Source: Petunia secreta (taxonomy: Eukaryota; Streptophyta; Magnoliopsida; Solanales; Solanaceae). From it: a stretch of DNA of 64,000 nt. This document shows positions 45,569-58,121 of the stretch, in pieces (within the stretch, counting starts at the first letter, position 1; each line of letters begins with the position of its first letter). The stretch is from positions 20,913,501-20,977,500 of the forward strand of contig JARKIP010000023.1 in NCBI GenBank assembly GCA_029990175.1. Reading direction: 5' to 3'. Made by a program: the position numbers and the translations under genes. The notes beneath the pieces were generated by a model that searched no databases, was not told the DNA's origin, and was given only the letters and a program-made list of their open reading frames with translations.

Positions 45569-46257
45569 CACTACAAAGAAAAATGGCTATTTGCGGCGGT
45601 TGAAAATTAGGTTCGGCGGTTTTGAACTGCAGCAAAAAAATATTCCAGTTCTGAGACGCTGCCTATGCGGCTGTATTAAAACTATTTAGCTCCGGTTTGT
45701 GGTACCCGTTGGCAGAACCGCCATTAAGTCTTTTAGCACTTGCCTGCAGTTTTAGAACCGCTTCAAAAGACAATTATTTTCAGCTGCCAAAATTGTGAAG
45801 ACTAATAGCCCAATTAGAACAATGAACCAATTTGTAATCAACTTACCACCGCAACCTACCTGTAAGACCCACCAATACTTCTGCTTACAATGTAATGGAA
45901 CAAGTAATTTTGTTTAACTGATCCGCCAACACCAATACAAACTGCCAAAATTTATTAATTAGGACCAATTTGGGAAAACTATCATTTTCGTGAACTGTTG
46001 TGAAGCTACATAAAACTGTTGCTAAATCTCATGGGTTGCCAGAACTACTGGTAAATTCATAGAAAACGCTGATATTTGATGCCTAATTGCAGCTTTTCTC
46101 AAGGACCATCGGAAATCTATCAAAACTATTGCTAAATTCCATTATTAGTGGTTGTTAACAGAACCGCTGCCTAAACCGCTACAATACGTAATCTAGCGGC
46201 GGTTTATCGAAATTGCTGCAAAAACACCATCGCTAAGAGTGTTGTTTATTTGTAGTG
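45569..46257. mobile_element. Non-autonomous CACTA (En/Spm) element, 689 bp
   Basis: It starts CACTACAAAGAAAAATGG and ends TTGTTTATTTGTAGTG (inverse CACTACAAATAAACAA), and is flanked by the 3-bp duplication AGC (45566-45568 and 46258-46260). Subterminal words such as GCGGCGGTT and AACCGC occur repeatedly and in both orientations, as in CACTA elements. There is no transposase. Confidence 0.9.
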
Positions 46258-47363
46258 AGCCCCTCATTATCTTTTCATCTAAAGAGGAAGCGTAACACCC
46301 CAAAATTACATCTTCTCTCGCCGCTACTTCCCACCGCTGCTTCTCTACACCTCGTATGCTTCTCTGATGCCGCTGCATCACCATGGCGCCGCCACAACTT
46401 TTCCTTTTCTTCTTTTTTTCTCTTTCGAAACTCCGGTGAGATCTCTTCTCAGTTTCTTCATTTCTTATTGTGAATCCATGTTTATTATGTTGAGAAATAT
46501 ATATTTTATGTGTAATTTTTTTTTAAGGATTTGTATAGATCTTGTGATTTTCTTGAAAACTTGTATGGATATGGTGTTTTTCTTCAAGAATTTGTATAAA
46601 TCTGGGGGTTTTCCTTAAATTTATATGTATATCTGTTATAAAAACGTTGTATAAATGCTATTGTATGTTTTATACATTTTTATATAAGTTCATACACCGC
46701 GTACACACTATATAAAAATATAAAATGTTGTATACACATATGTATGCATATTAAATATATAAAACGTGTATAAAATTACTTTTATTCATATTATTATGGA
46801 TATGCGTATATTATTACAATATTTCGTGTATATATTTTTGTATTTCTATATATTTATTTATATATATACATGTATAATTTACTTCTTGGTAAATTTGTGT
46901 GTATAAATTTGTCAAAAATAATGATATTAACAAAACCGGCAATAAAAATCTCTGGTGAAACCAAAAAAGTAATTCCGGCGAAAAAATAAAAAATTTCGGT
47001 GAAATTCTATGAGTTGAAGTTTTCGGGTCACTGGCCATCGGCGGGAGGGTGGAAGCCGCTGGATCAGTGTCGGGTCGGGGCCTGGGGGGTAAGTGGCAGC
47101 CAGGATTTTTTTTGGATGAAGAGCCCAAATTTCATAAATAAGCAATGTGTTATGTCCATGTAACAAAAAAATATGATCATTCCTTTGTAATTTTCTTTTT
47201 TGAAGTGCTCTTTTGAAAAAATCCTAAATCCTATGTGAACAATCAACAGTGAGATTTGTGCTCGATAGTCAATTTTTAGAGCACTAAACAAGGAATAACT
47301 AGAGCCACAACCACTTAAATTTTTTTATTTTTTCAGATACAAAATCAAAATACTAAATTTTAA
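46258..47363. other. Unassigned region, no convincing gene
   Basis: Around 46300-46450 there is CT-rich DNA with CCGCCGCCACAACTT, resembling a 5' UTR, and AT-rich sequence follows. At 46980-47100 the minus strand reads as a short proline-rich frame (HLPPRPRPDTDPAAS) without family resemblance. No gene can be supported. Confidence 0.4.
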
Positions 47364-47470
47364 AAAAGGGCAACTTAGTGCACAAAGCATCCCGCGTCTA
47401 CACAAGGATGCGGGGAAGTACCACACTCTAATGCAGGTGATGTACGACACCTACCGATACAAAAATGCTG
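47364..47470 (+). mobile_element. SINE-like fragment (Au/TS type)
   Basis: AAAGGGCAACTTAGTGCACAAAGCATCCCGCG, described here in pieces (GGGCAACTTAGTGCACAAAG, then CATCCCGCG), is followed by GGATGCGGGGAAGTACCACAC and GCAGGTGATGTACGACACC. It follows the order and wording of the tRNA-derived SINE family widespread in Solanaceae (GTGCACAAAGC, CCCGCG, GGGGAAG, TGATGTA, CCTACC). Only about 105 bases are left, with no tail or duplication recognised. Confidence 0.6.
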
Positions 47471-47982
47471 CCTTTTGAATGGAAAGTATCCTAATATTTT
47501 GGAGTAAATTAGATCCCATAGCCAGTTCTAGAGTGCTAAATAAGAAACATCCAGCATTTGAAAAGTTTTAGAAGAATAACCATATTTAAAGAAGCATGAA
47601 AAAGTTTTGAGAAACAACATCTAGAGTCCAGAAAAATTTTCTGGGACTTTGAACTAAAATTTTCAGAGCACCAGGAAAATACATGGAGTGCAAATATGAA
47701 GTCTCAAGAAATGTTTAAAATTTGTAACGTCCCGTTAAATTTAAAGGACCTTTGAACTAAATCTCAAGAAATTTTTCTGGGGTTAGTTTAAATTTTCTGA
47801 AAGGTTTACTATTGCTAGTTATTAAAAATGCGTGAATATTTTTTTAAATTTGAATACTTTTCTAAAAAATTATAATTATTTGATGTTTATTTTTGAGCGG
47901 TTAAAATACTAGATAGTCATTAAAATTTCCATATTTTAATTCATTTACCACATTTTGACCCTTTTCCATGAATTAAATAGTA
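47471..47982. other. AT-rich spacer
   Basis: No gene or named repeat recognised between the SINE fragment and the MULE. Confidence 0.5.
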
Positions 47983-48300
47983 GAAAAAGGCCAAAACTAC
48001 CCTTATCCTATTTGAAATGGCTGAAAAATGCCCCCACAGTTAATTTTCGGCAAAGTTTTCCCTAACCGTGAATTTTGTGGATCATTTCGCCCTTGCCACT
48101 AACAACCCTATTTTAATTTTTCTTTTTTTTTCATTTAAATTATGTGGCACTCTATAATTGGTCCGACCCAAATAAATATACCCAACCCATAACAATACCC
48201 AACCCCCTCATACAATGCCCCAAATCCATTAGAATAGTACAACCCGCCCAAACTAAAAGTCTTCTTTAACCCCTTCTTCCTCATTCAAATACCCAACTTA
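47983..48300. repeat. Left terminal inverted repeat of the MULE
   Basis: It is the inverted counterpart of 59650-59981 with roughly 75-80 per cent match by eye. Confidence 0.8.
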
Positions 48301-48359
48301 GTATTACGGTTCAAAATTATCTTCTATTTCATTCATTTGGGTTAGAACGAACCCATCTT

Positions 48360-48783
48360 CAATTTCATCTCGTGACCAAGGTCAATCTCGTAGATGTCAT
48401 TGCGGGTTGATTGCTAACCAATTAACAACGAGGACTTCTATGAATACTGGACGGCGATTTTACAAATGTCTTCGATCTACTATTAGTAACATATTTTCTT
48501 CTTTTGATTTCTATATCTTATGTATATTTGTTGATGAAAATGAGTATTGCTTGTATTTATTAAGCTCCTTCATGTGGTTTTTGGGAATAGCGTGATGATA
48601 AATATCCACCTCATGCTATAATGGTGATCAATGATCCAAAAAGATCGTTGGATGAAGTTCGTCAAGAAAGAAAGAATTTACAGAACATTGTTGCTGAATT
48701 GGTTGGTAGTAATGTTGTAGATTTGAAAAATGTTCCAATCTTGGAGAAAAAAGTTGGTGAATTAGAGTTGAAACTGTTGTGAT
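48360..48783 (+). pseudogene. GRF-type zinc-finger passenger ORF of the MULE
   Basis: The plus strand near 48390-48475 reads RCHCGLIANQLT, then TRTSMNTGRRFYKC. This has the GRF zinc-finger pattern: C-x-C-G, a Thr/Ser-rich centre and N-x-G-R-R-F-Y-x-C. About 110 bases later, from 48590, the frame resumes as DDKYPPHAIMVINDPKRS and a leucine-heptad helix (QERKNLQNIVAELVG, KKVGELELKLL) ending at a stop at 48779-48781. The middle part is probably an intron. A 37-base A run follows immediately. GRF fingers bind single-stranded or structured nucleic acid in other proteins. Small GRF plus coiled-coil ORFs are common in plant repeats, and here the ORF lies within the TIRs on the strand opposite the transposase. 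The exon model is inference. Confidence 0.55.

Positions 48784-48785
<2 letters not shown>

Positions 48786-48822
<37 letters not shown>
48786..48822. repeat. A37 homopolymer
   Basis: It directly follows the stop region of the GRF ORF. It could be a decayed poly(A) tail of a processed insert or simple slippage. Confidence 0.95.
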
Positions 48823-48826
<4 letters not shown>

Positions 48827-49380
48827 CTTGTTTCTTGGTCAATTTTTATTGGTTTTATTGCTACCAAATTTGTCTAGAGTTTAGTATTTGGTGGCTGAAA
48901 ATCTTAAGTCATGATGTAATTATGTTGTGCTCATCAATGAAAAACACGGTGTTTTGGTTCTAACACCTCCATCAAATGAGTTGAATATTATGTTGTGTGA
49001 ATTGTAGAGTAAAGCAATTATGCTCATACACATAAAAGACAAGACAACTTAAAACAAACTAATACAAAATAGTCTGTCTTTCATGTGCAGCTCTTGAATA
49101 CAACAAACTAACACAAAATAGATATTTCTTCACATAAACAAGGTCCAAATACTATTGTCATACATTGACACTTAGTAAAAGGTGCTATTACATAGAAAAT
49201 TAAGCATGACCAAAAGAGTTCCTAGTTAAAGTTTTGCTATTACATAGAAGCTTCAACATCATAATAGGACAAGCAAAAAATAGCCAATACTAAAGTTTAA
49301 ACAAGCCTTGACAAAAGCCAAGTGAACATCCCACATTGAGAGTCCCTACTTCTTAGCCCTCTTAGTCTTCAACTTGCCAA
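48823..49380. other. MULE interior without a gene
   Basis: AT-rich sequence between the two convergent ORFs, with no coding content recognised. Confidence 0.5.
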
Positions 49381-52160
49381 TTTTTTGTTCCTTTTCTGCT
49401 ACCAACTAGTTAGTGCTACAGCTGTTTTGCCTTTCAAGTCAGCTTCTTTGCTTCAAAGGGCAGATCCTTTGGCAGATTCACCCCACCATTTCCACTTCCC
49501 ACAAAGGGAATCTTTCTTGTTCCAGTTGCTTGTGCTGCAGCTTTGTTTGTTGCAGCCTAGTCTTAGCTTCATAAATGACCATAGGCCTCAACTCAGCTTC
49601 AGAATCTTTACATGCATTATCAAATGGAGGTGGTGGTATGTGTTTGCTAGAAGATGGTTGAGTGGACACCCTTTTAGAACTTGAATATTGTTGTGTAGAA
49701 GACACTTCCTTTGTGACTGGATTGTTGACTGGTTCTGTTTGTGAACATAATTCTGCAGCAGCTTCTTTGCTTATTCCAGGAGTGAGCATCAACCCAAACT
49801 TTAACGGCTGGATATCATGGGGTGCTGTCTCAGTTGGAGAACTTTTTGGTTCTTAGAAAAAAAATGCTTGTGCCTTCCATTAACCTACAAAACAGATTAC
49901 AAGATTAATAAGGTACATATGGTTTATTAAATCATAAGAAGCAAGATGAAGAAAGAAACTTATCAAATGACACTTTTTCATATTATGTCTAGGGGCACTA
50001 CAATATCGACATGTCATAAGAAAGCCTTTCCTTGAATATTTCCACAACTCCTTCCCTCAACCATCCTCATCCTTTTCTCTCTTTCTCTTAACCTTAGGTC
50101 GTCCAACCATGTTAGTTATTAGTGGTGGTTCCATAGCATGGTGAGGCTCAACTTTCCAGAATTTCTCACATCTGACAGGTTGTAACTTGTGCTCATACAC
50201 CAACAAATAACACTCATTAGAATATCACCAATTCACCTCACTTGAATGGATCAACCTTATTGAAAAGTAAGGCTTTGATGGAATGAGGGCATAGTATTCC
50301 AGTCAAGTACCATGCCCTACATGTGCAGCTCTTCATGTCAGGGTTAGCCATCATCTCCATTAAAATCCACATAACATCATTGTATTGTTTCTCTAAAATC
50401 ATTGTACATGTTTGTAGCATAAGAGCTGAACTCCCCTTTCCAACCTCTACATTATGTTTCATTAGTGCTCATTAATTACATAACCTAGGCATAGAAAATA
50501 AGTATAAGCAACAAATAAAAACTCAAGAACTGAAAAATAATCACATACATTCACTCTAATATCTTCCAACATCCTGACTATAGGTGTGTACCTTGATTCT
50601 AGAATCCATGTATTGAAAGATTCTTTAAATTTATTGTCCACCATATTGTTCTTGCATATGGTGTCAAAGTAAGACTTGCACCAACACTGAGGTGGATAAA
50701 CAAGCAACTCTTCAACTTCTTCTTTGGATACAACCCTCAAGATCTTCAGTTGATCCTTAAATTCTTCCTCATATGTAGCCCAGGCAGACCACCACATCAA
50801 TTTCTTCATTTCCTTACCTCTCCATCTCTTTTCCCAGTTAGCTTCTACATGCCTTGCACAAAATCTTTGGTTTGCTCTTGGAATCATATTAGAAACATCA
50901 TCTAATAAACCTTACATACATGTATGTTAATAGATATATGCTAAATAAAAGGCAACAATAACATAAAGATGTAAGAAAATTAAGTCTGGCCTTTTGGATG
51001 TGTAAGATAATGGTCAGACCTTGACCATCTTTAAACCCCATAGAACTTCTCAAAAGTTCCAGAGACCATTTCCAAGTCCTACATGTCTCCTTGTCAACAA
51101 CATCCCGTGCAAGAGGATAGAAATGATTGCTTACATCTTGGGCCATAACAACCAGCAACTGCCCCCTTTCACTTTTCTTTGAGAAAAGTGCCATTAAGAC
51201 CTATTAAAGGTCTCAAACCTGCCTTCTAGCCTTGCTTCAATGCATTAAAATACAAATACATTATTAGGAATCTCCTTTTGCCTTCTACCTAAGCATCATT
51301 TGAAATATTTATCACAACATCAGAACCACGGTTTCTTTCGCTCAACTCTTGAGCATAAGCCTCTAATCTATTGTAGTAATCTATGTAACTACCCTTCAAC
51401 TTTTCAAGTACAAGATTCTTAACCCTCTTCATCTTGAATGGCTAATATTAAGCATAAACCGTTCCTCTATGTCCACTCTCATCTCTTTCACCTTATATTT
51501 AGAACAACTCTGAACTTTGTTCTTGAATTAGTGTGCTAAAGTGTTGGAAGTATCTCTCCTAGTTTTGTCACAATTGTGCTCACTGTTCAAATTCTTGATC
51601 ATAAAACCTTGGTTCTAATTACACTTAGATATATAGCACCTAAATGGAAAGCTTGCTTGATATTTGTAACTAACTCTCCCTTATCACTTTTGTGTACCCA
51701 AAGACCCCTCATATTAGCCACAATATAATAACCAATAATTCTTTTATCTTCATTCAAATCTCTAAAAGGCATACCAGGTTCTAACTCCAAGGTGGTATCT
51801 AGTTTTGGAGTAACTTCTTTGTTCATTTCCTTCCTAAACAACTCTAATTCATCATTGTCATAATCACTATGTAACAATTGAATAACTTCTTCCTCAGTTG
51901 AATCACAATCAGTCCCTACTTCTACTGTATTTTTCTCAACAAGTGGGGTAGCAAGAGGTAGGGTATCTAGGAATGGAGTATCAAGAGGTGGGGTATAAAG
52001 AGGTGGGGTATCATTAAAGTGATAAATACTAGGAGCATGCAGTAACACCTCACCATCATTTAAAGTAAATAAATGCAGTACTTTATTCTGGTCACATAAT
52101 AAGGATTGCAGTTTTCTTATATCTTCATCACCCACAAGTGTATAATACTTACCATGAGGC
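49380..52160 (-). pseudogene. MuDR-type MULE transposase, broken
   Basis: Read right to left. 52135-51599 is an N-terminal region with an acidic, threonine/proline-rich segment and a FRDLNEDKRIIGYY-like conserved block. 51194-50990 is the start of the MULE DDE transposase domain (GQLLVVMAQDVSNHFYPLA, then RTWKWSLELLRSS). 50887-50520 is its helical continuation (RFCARHVEANWEKRW). 50462-50238 contains the SWIM zinc finger C-T-C-x-n-C-P-H (SCTCRAWYLTGILCPHS). 50230-49990 encodes the usual C-terminal block (CEKFW, then VGRPK, and a CRYC-x4-H-x4-C knuckle). 49792-49478 is a Ser/Pro/Gln-rich tail. Transposases of this class cut and paste the element at its TIRs. Frame changes and stops between the blocks make it non-functional. 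Confidence 0.82.
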
Positions 52161-52165
52161 CTTAT

Positions 52166-52637
52166 TGTTTAGGCCTAAATTTGGTCATTTAGGTAAAACA
52201 ATTAAATTTGTTACAGGGTCACAAGCAATACAGTAAATACGCAGGAAATGTAAGTAAAATTGAGAGAAAAGTAAAGTAAAGAGTTTTATTCCTTGAGAAT
52301 AACCGGATTCGGTGTGAACAACTTGATGTACAATACAATGTAAGGAGGGGTATTTATAGTAGAGATTTACCCAGTCCTAATTATGGTAAAATAAAAAGAC
52401 TAATAAGGCCATAAGCCTGTAGACTCAAGGCGGTATATATACGAAATGCTAACTAGGATACTAGAAATCCTAAGACGGTGGGATGTATGTCTTGCGTCCT
52501 ATGCATGTGCCGACTGAGCAGCTGTGGCTTTGAGGAGTAGGCGTGTATCCTTTGCACCCGATGACTTGTAAGCTGAGTCTAGTCTCACCAGCTGGACTTG
52601 TATCCCCGTAATCATAGGTGGCATATTTTTGCCCACC
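52166..52637 (-). repeat. 3' LTR of the Tat-lineage element
   Basis: 472 bp, similar throughout to 58122-58605. On the minus strand a TATA box sits in CTACTATAAATACCCC near 52355. Confidence 0.85.
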
Positions 52638-54500
52638 CAGTCAGTCCTCTCACTTGCTGAGTATTGTCGTATGCAGCCACGAAGTGAAAGAGATATCCAA
52701 AAAGGATGTGAAAAGATATCTCACAGACTCCTTGAAACTCGCAGTCAACTTGATCGACATCGACGCTTGATTTTTTCGAGAAACCCATGTGTCTTTATCT
52801 AATTGGAAATGTTGATTCCATCCACCTTTCCCATAAACGCCTTTTACAACGTCGAATTATTTCATATCTTCAGGCCATAATTACATTGACCGTTTTACGT
52901 TTCATCCTTATCTTACTTCGCCTATAAATAAGGGTTTCATGATGAACAAAAATCACAAACCTTCTTAAGACAAATACACTATTTTCTTCAAATCTACCTC
53001 ATGAAATAATAACCTTTATTGTTAAAAAATGTTCGCCTTTGATCCTGGTTTGATATTTCCAGAACAACTCCTTCATTTAGAATGGATGGTACATGAGAAA
53101 ACTGTAGGCAAAAGACCCTCCGCAGTTTTCTTCTTCTGTTTCTCCATCCATGATTAGATGAACGGAGTCTCCCGAGTCATGAAGTTTGATCGGGATTCTA
53201 ATGACGTTCTCTGGAATGTCTTCGATGTCGTAGGTGCACTGATTACGATGTGCTCATCTCCTAACACATCGGTTGCTGTAATATGTCATGCGGGGTCGGG
53301 ATGCTTAGTCCTTTCAGCTGTCGTGAGGCTTCTCTTTCAGGATGTCGTCGGCGTTCAGGTAGCTCCTTTGATGGTGTCGAGTTGATTCCCCAACGACTGG
53401 CTTCGTTTCATGGTAGTCAAGAGGATGCAACCTTGTACCAATTAGCGAGATACCAAGCTCTAACTCTGCTTATAGTTCTAGGTTGTCTCTTGGTTCGACT
53501 GGTCCAGCTAAATTGCTATTGCAACGTCTTCAGCCGCTGGTGGTAAGATACCCGAGGGAAGAGTCACCCTTCTAGTAGGTTCCCAGCTCAAGCCTTCTCG
53601 TCTTTGATAAGCTCCCAATTGTGCTTCAAAATTTGCAGGGTTGTGTACGCCCGTTTGACTAGTAGAGTTTGAAGCAGACCTTCGAGTTTGTTCGTTGTGA
53701 CGGGAGAAGATTTCTCCTGTGCTCAAACACTTCCAAGGTCCTTCGATGCGGACAGAACGCCCAGGCCTTGGTTATGTCAGTGATTGTGTGCCGAAGATTG
53801 CTCGGGCTGACATATCTCTTGATGCCAAGAAAAACTTTAGGTTGCCTTCTTATTAGGAGCTACAATCCAAATGAAGGATCTTAGCCATATCTAATTCAAA
53901 TAAACTTGCAATTTTTATTTTAGTCCCTTTCGTATCATAAGAATGCATGTAATGAACAGTGATGTATTCAAAATAATTCAACTGTATATTGTGAGCCTAT
54001 GGGCTGTTGATATTAATGAAACGATCATTCATCAATATTTTTATGCATACTTGTGAAGTTACTTGTAGTGTAGTCAAGCAACATGTTGTGGGTGCCTTTC
54101 TGAGCTTGTGCCTTTTAAAGACGGGTGTGCACACTGTTGGACGCTTCATTTGCATCAGTAATGACGGCTTTATATTGCGCCGGTCACGGGACGTCTATAG
54201 CCCGCTGTATGTAACAGAGCATTTTTTCGTTCAAGTTAGAACGTATATGCTTGTTTACTCGAGTATTTTAAGACTTTCTGGCACTATAAGGGCGAGTTTC
54301 CCCACCGACATGTAGGTGCAATTTGTTGAATTGACGATTTCAACTTACGAATAATGTCTGGTGACTGAACTAGAAGTGATCTAGCTTTAAGCGAGTAGTT
54401 TACCCTACTTTTGTCACGAAAAGTAAGTTTATTACTTCAACTTAAGTTGTGTCAGGGCTATGAATATTTGGATCTGATTGTAAAAACTGACTAAATAGAA
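52638..54500 (+). pseudogene. Candidate antisense ORF region next to the 3' LTR of the Tat element
   Basis: Opposite to the element's own direction, a promoter-like CCTATAAATAAGGG occurs at 52919-52932. An ATG at 53029 opens a 42-codon frame (MFAFDPGLIFPEQLLHLEW at the start) that ends in a stop near 53155; further open pieces follow to 54315. Position and orientation match the extra antisense ORF of Tat-lineage elements. No domain is recognised, the frame is broken, and the function is unknown. Confidence 0.35.
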
Positions 54501-54859
54501 TAGTAGTTTTATTGATAGAGGGGGCGCGGAGCCAAATAAAAACTTAACAAAGACGGGGCTAAATGCTCATATAAAATAATGATAAAAATGAAGAACAAGA
54601 AAGAAGAAAATACACGTCTCAAGTATGAACAAAAAAAAGATTCATGTGTTCGATGGAGAGTGAGTTTTTTGGAGGCTTGGAAGTGTTTTCCGAAGTTCCC
54701 TCTTCTACTGGTACTAAACCCTAATGTGTGACCTGTGGGCCGCTAACTACTCGATGATATAGCTCCCTGTTAATTAAACAGTAATGATCTGCTTGTTTCG
54801 CAACTGTCTGCTTTCTGCCTTATCCCATGGAAGTATTTCCTTGTCCAAGTACATTAGTA

Positions 54860-56160
54860 GTGCAACTCACCAATTCATACCGGATCCTGTGCTTGGAACT
54901 TCGAGGTTCATCAGGTCCGTGGGGGTTAACTTGATCTCAGTCGGCTGATTGCCCGAGTTGGTATTCATATCATTAGTCGCTTTGCCATCTTCTAGGACTT
55001 CCTCCCGATAAATAAACTTCCATTTTTGAAAATTTTTCAGAAGTGCCCTTATCTTTGCTTGCCGGTCTTGTGTGCAGACACCTTCTATAGAAAAGATCTG
55101 GTTTACTCGATCAACTACCAATCGGGAGCCATAATGGAGACTGATCTCCCTATCTCTAATATGTAGGCTACGTCAATAGCGTCAGTTATGGCTACATATT
55201 CTGCTTCATTGCTCAGGAAACTTGTCGCCATACAAAAGATTCAACCGGTGAGTGTTTTAATCCATAGGTCAAGGTCGGCCTCTTCTCCTTCGAGATCCAT
55301 ACCCGTATGGACTACCCAGCGTTCGGGCTCAATTGTCTCTGCATTTTTATTGACTTCTCTGCCTCTGATGCAAATTCCTCAATAAAATTTGCAGCAAAGC
55401 CTTCTAGGATTTCTGACCTAACAGTCGCTCGTGGTTGATAAATGATATCGTACTCTCCCAGCTCCTCGGCCCATCCCGCTAACCTCTTCAAGAGCTCGGG
55501 TTTGACAGAATGGCCTACAGTGGTATTGAAGAAACCACACTGACTGTATGATTATGCAAATACTGGCTCAACTTCTTCATTGCCATAATTATGACCTCCA
55601 CGAACTAGACTTGCAACGGGAGGCATCGGTCTGCCCATAGAAGTCCCTTACTAGCATATTTTACGGGAAACTATTTCCCATCTTCTTCCCGTGTAAGGAC
55701 CGCGTTCCACACCACTTTCGAGATCGGGACGTACAACAGCAGGTGCTCTCCTTGAACTAGTTCAGTTATTGTCGGAAGCTGTAGGAGATGTAGCTTTGCT
55801 TGTGTCAATACCTGACAACAACAAATCGGCCATCCATGCTCTTCATATTTTACCAATACCTTGGAGAGCTGGTACCACAGTTCTGTAGGCTTAGGAATTA
55901 TATGACTTGTCTCTGACACCTGCTCTCTTAGCTCCCTACTGCTATTTTGGCCTTTCGCTCAAGAGACACATCCCATAGAGAGTCTTCATTAATAATATTC
56001 ACTTCTGCTTTCGGCCTTGTAGCGAGGCCTCTTTCGTGAACTGAACACTCTCCAAGCGAGGACCGCTCAATCCATAAGTCGCTGATCCCACGCAGGGTCG
56101 GGTATCTAAAAACTTGGTGAAGTGTTGAGGGTATTCCCTTTACATCGTGTATCCACATCC
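54860..56160 (-). pseudogene. RNase H-like remnants of the Tat element
   Basis: The minus-strand frame at 55919-55671 (LTQAKLHLLQLPT, then GEHLLLYVPISKVVWNAVL) resembles the start of the RNase H region in Tat elements, where PIL-x-x-P and LFLY-x-A-x-S-x-x-A-V-x-A-V-L are usual. Frames at 55121-54867 (VVDRVNQIFS) look like the end of the archaeal-type RNase H that Tat elements carry. Stops are frequent. No YxDD reverse transcriptase motif was found upstream. Confidence 0.5.
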
Positions 56161-56299
56161 ACCCTAGGATAACGTCATATGAGAGATTAAATCAGTACCT
56201 AGAAGAGTGTTATGCTCATCATGCCTAGAATATAGGCCGACAAAGCTAGTTCCTCGACAGGTTTTTTGCAGATGTTGTTGAAGCTGGTTATCCTACTGG

Positions 56300-57780
56300 G
56301 GCTCGAAATCATTCGTCGATGCTGGCATGTCTTTTGTAGTGTCTCTCATCGAATGATGTTGACATCGCTCCTTGGGTCAATCAGAGCTAGCACCTTGATC
56401 GAGACTATAAGAACGTCTTGATACCCCCTTCCTCTGCTACCCGGGCTGAACATAAATGGACTATCGAGTAGTTTCAATGGTTCAGTCCCTCGAATTATGA
56501 TCAACCTGGTCGCTGCGAAGATTGCATTGACGCTTCGCTTATCCTTAGGGCCAGGCACTCTTGATTGCCTCGCTCCCTCTTCTATCAAATCCTTGAGATG
56601 TCATTCTTTCAACAGATGCTCAATTTCTAGGATCAGGGCCTTGCAGTAGACCGTGGCATGGCCATTGCTTTGATGAAAATCGCAGTAAGGAATTGAGCTC
56701 CTTCCAGATGCGCTTTTAATAGTGGGCGGCCAATGTGCCCTAGAGCCTAGTTTCCTAAAGTGCTGGGCGACCAGCTCTGCAGCATTCACCCTTAGCCCGA
56801 AATCTTTGAAGCTGTGAGATTCTGCACTTTTCTCGTAGGATCTGTTGCCTCGGAAATTTCCTCTCTTGCCTATCCCTGCTTGATTATAAATTCTTCTTTT
56901 CGTTCGTCTTTCTTCACCCTTTTCTTTGGGAGTAGACTACCTGCTCGCTTTCTCTGTGCGCCTTCACTGAGGTCTTGCGACTGCTCAGGTTCAAGGCGAA
57001 GCTTCTCGGTGTACCTCTGATGTAGGGCACTTCATGTGATCACCGAGTGTTGTGTAAGACTCCACTATAACTCCCGAGTGGACAATGAGCCCCTACAGTT
57101 CAGACTCTTGGCAAAAGCTACCACATCGATGTTATTAGGAACTGGAGGGAGCTCCATGCGTTCCCTTTGGAATCGCTCCAAGTAATCCTTTAATAGCTCG
57201 TCATCACGCTACCGGATCTCAAAGATGTCTTCCATGCGCTTCTCCTGCTTACGGGCTTCGAAAATCACCTTCTTGAACAAATCTTGTATCTGGATGAATG
57301 ACTCGATTGAATCCATTGATAGCTGAGTGTACCAAATGAGTGCACCCTTAGTTAAGGTCGAGCTGAACCTCTTCACCAGAGCGGATTGAGTTTCTTCTTT
57401 ACTAATCTCATTATTTTTCACGGCTGTATAATAAGCTGCAATATGCTCGTTCGAATCGGCTGTTCCATCGTACTTTATGTTATCCGGCAGGCAGAAGTAC
57501 TTTGGTACGTGGACCGATGCATCGCTTGCTTTATATGCATGCTTATAAAACTTCTGCTTATCTATGATGGTAACTTGAGGTGGAACACTTGGCACGTTAT
57601 CGATCAGATCGTGGATGGCCTTCATCTCCTTCAAGATGTCCTGAATGACAGGTGTTCCTTTGGGGTCTTGGTTGCTGACTACTGTGGAACTTCCAGGGGC
57701 GACATCTATCTTGATTCTCCGATAGGGCACGGATGCTGGTCCCTTGTTTATGGGCGCTGGTCCTCACGGGGACGTGGGCC
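56300..57780 (-). pseudogene. Tat gag and protease start
   Basis: Minus strand. 57730-57209 is a 173-codon gag frame (FCLPDNIKYDGTADSNEHI, then SALVKRFSSTLTKGALIWY), which fits the retrotransposon gag domain. 56789-56601 includes YCDFHQSNGHATVYCKAL, the zinc-knuckle-like C-x2-H pattern typical of Tat gag. 56588-56346 resembles the protease (DVLIVSIKVLALIDPRSDVNIIR, where a D-x-GS core would be expected but P-R-S is seen). The frame is broken between these pieces and the protease core looks damaged. Confidence 0.7.
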
Positions 57781-58121
57781 TCTGAGACGAACCATAAAAT
57801 ATTGCTCCTAACTTTTGAGCCATGGCTTTGGCCATTTTGCTCGAGTTTTGCTCTGCCCGTTCTTCCTGGTTTTTTAAGAGACCAATTAGGAATTCCTTAA
57901 GCCTGGAGTTATTTCTGTGTGGTTGATATTCTTCTCTATCACTGACGACATGAATCGGATCCTTGGCAGGGTCCTTCGCCTATTTGCTAGGATCACTGGG
58001 ATCCTTTACAGAATCGTCTACTGGATCGGTAGTGTTCTTGGGAACGTTGTCGTTGTCATCTGACTACGCCTTTTCCTTCGTAGAAACCTACAATTGTCGG
58101 GCCCCACGGTGAGCGCCAAAC

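Noticed and set aside
46300..46620. Possible host gene start with a CT-rich leader and ATGGCGCCGCC
   Set aside because: Frames are short and end quickly in AT-rich DNA; no splice-linked coding sequence could be followed.
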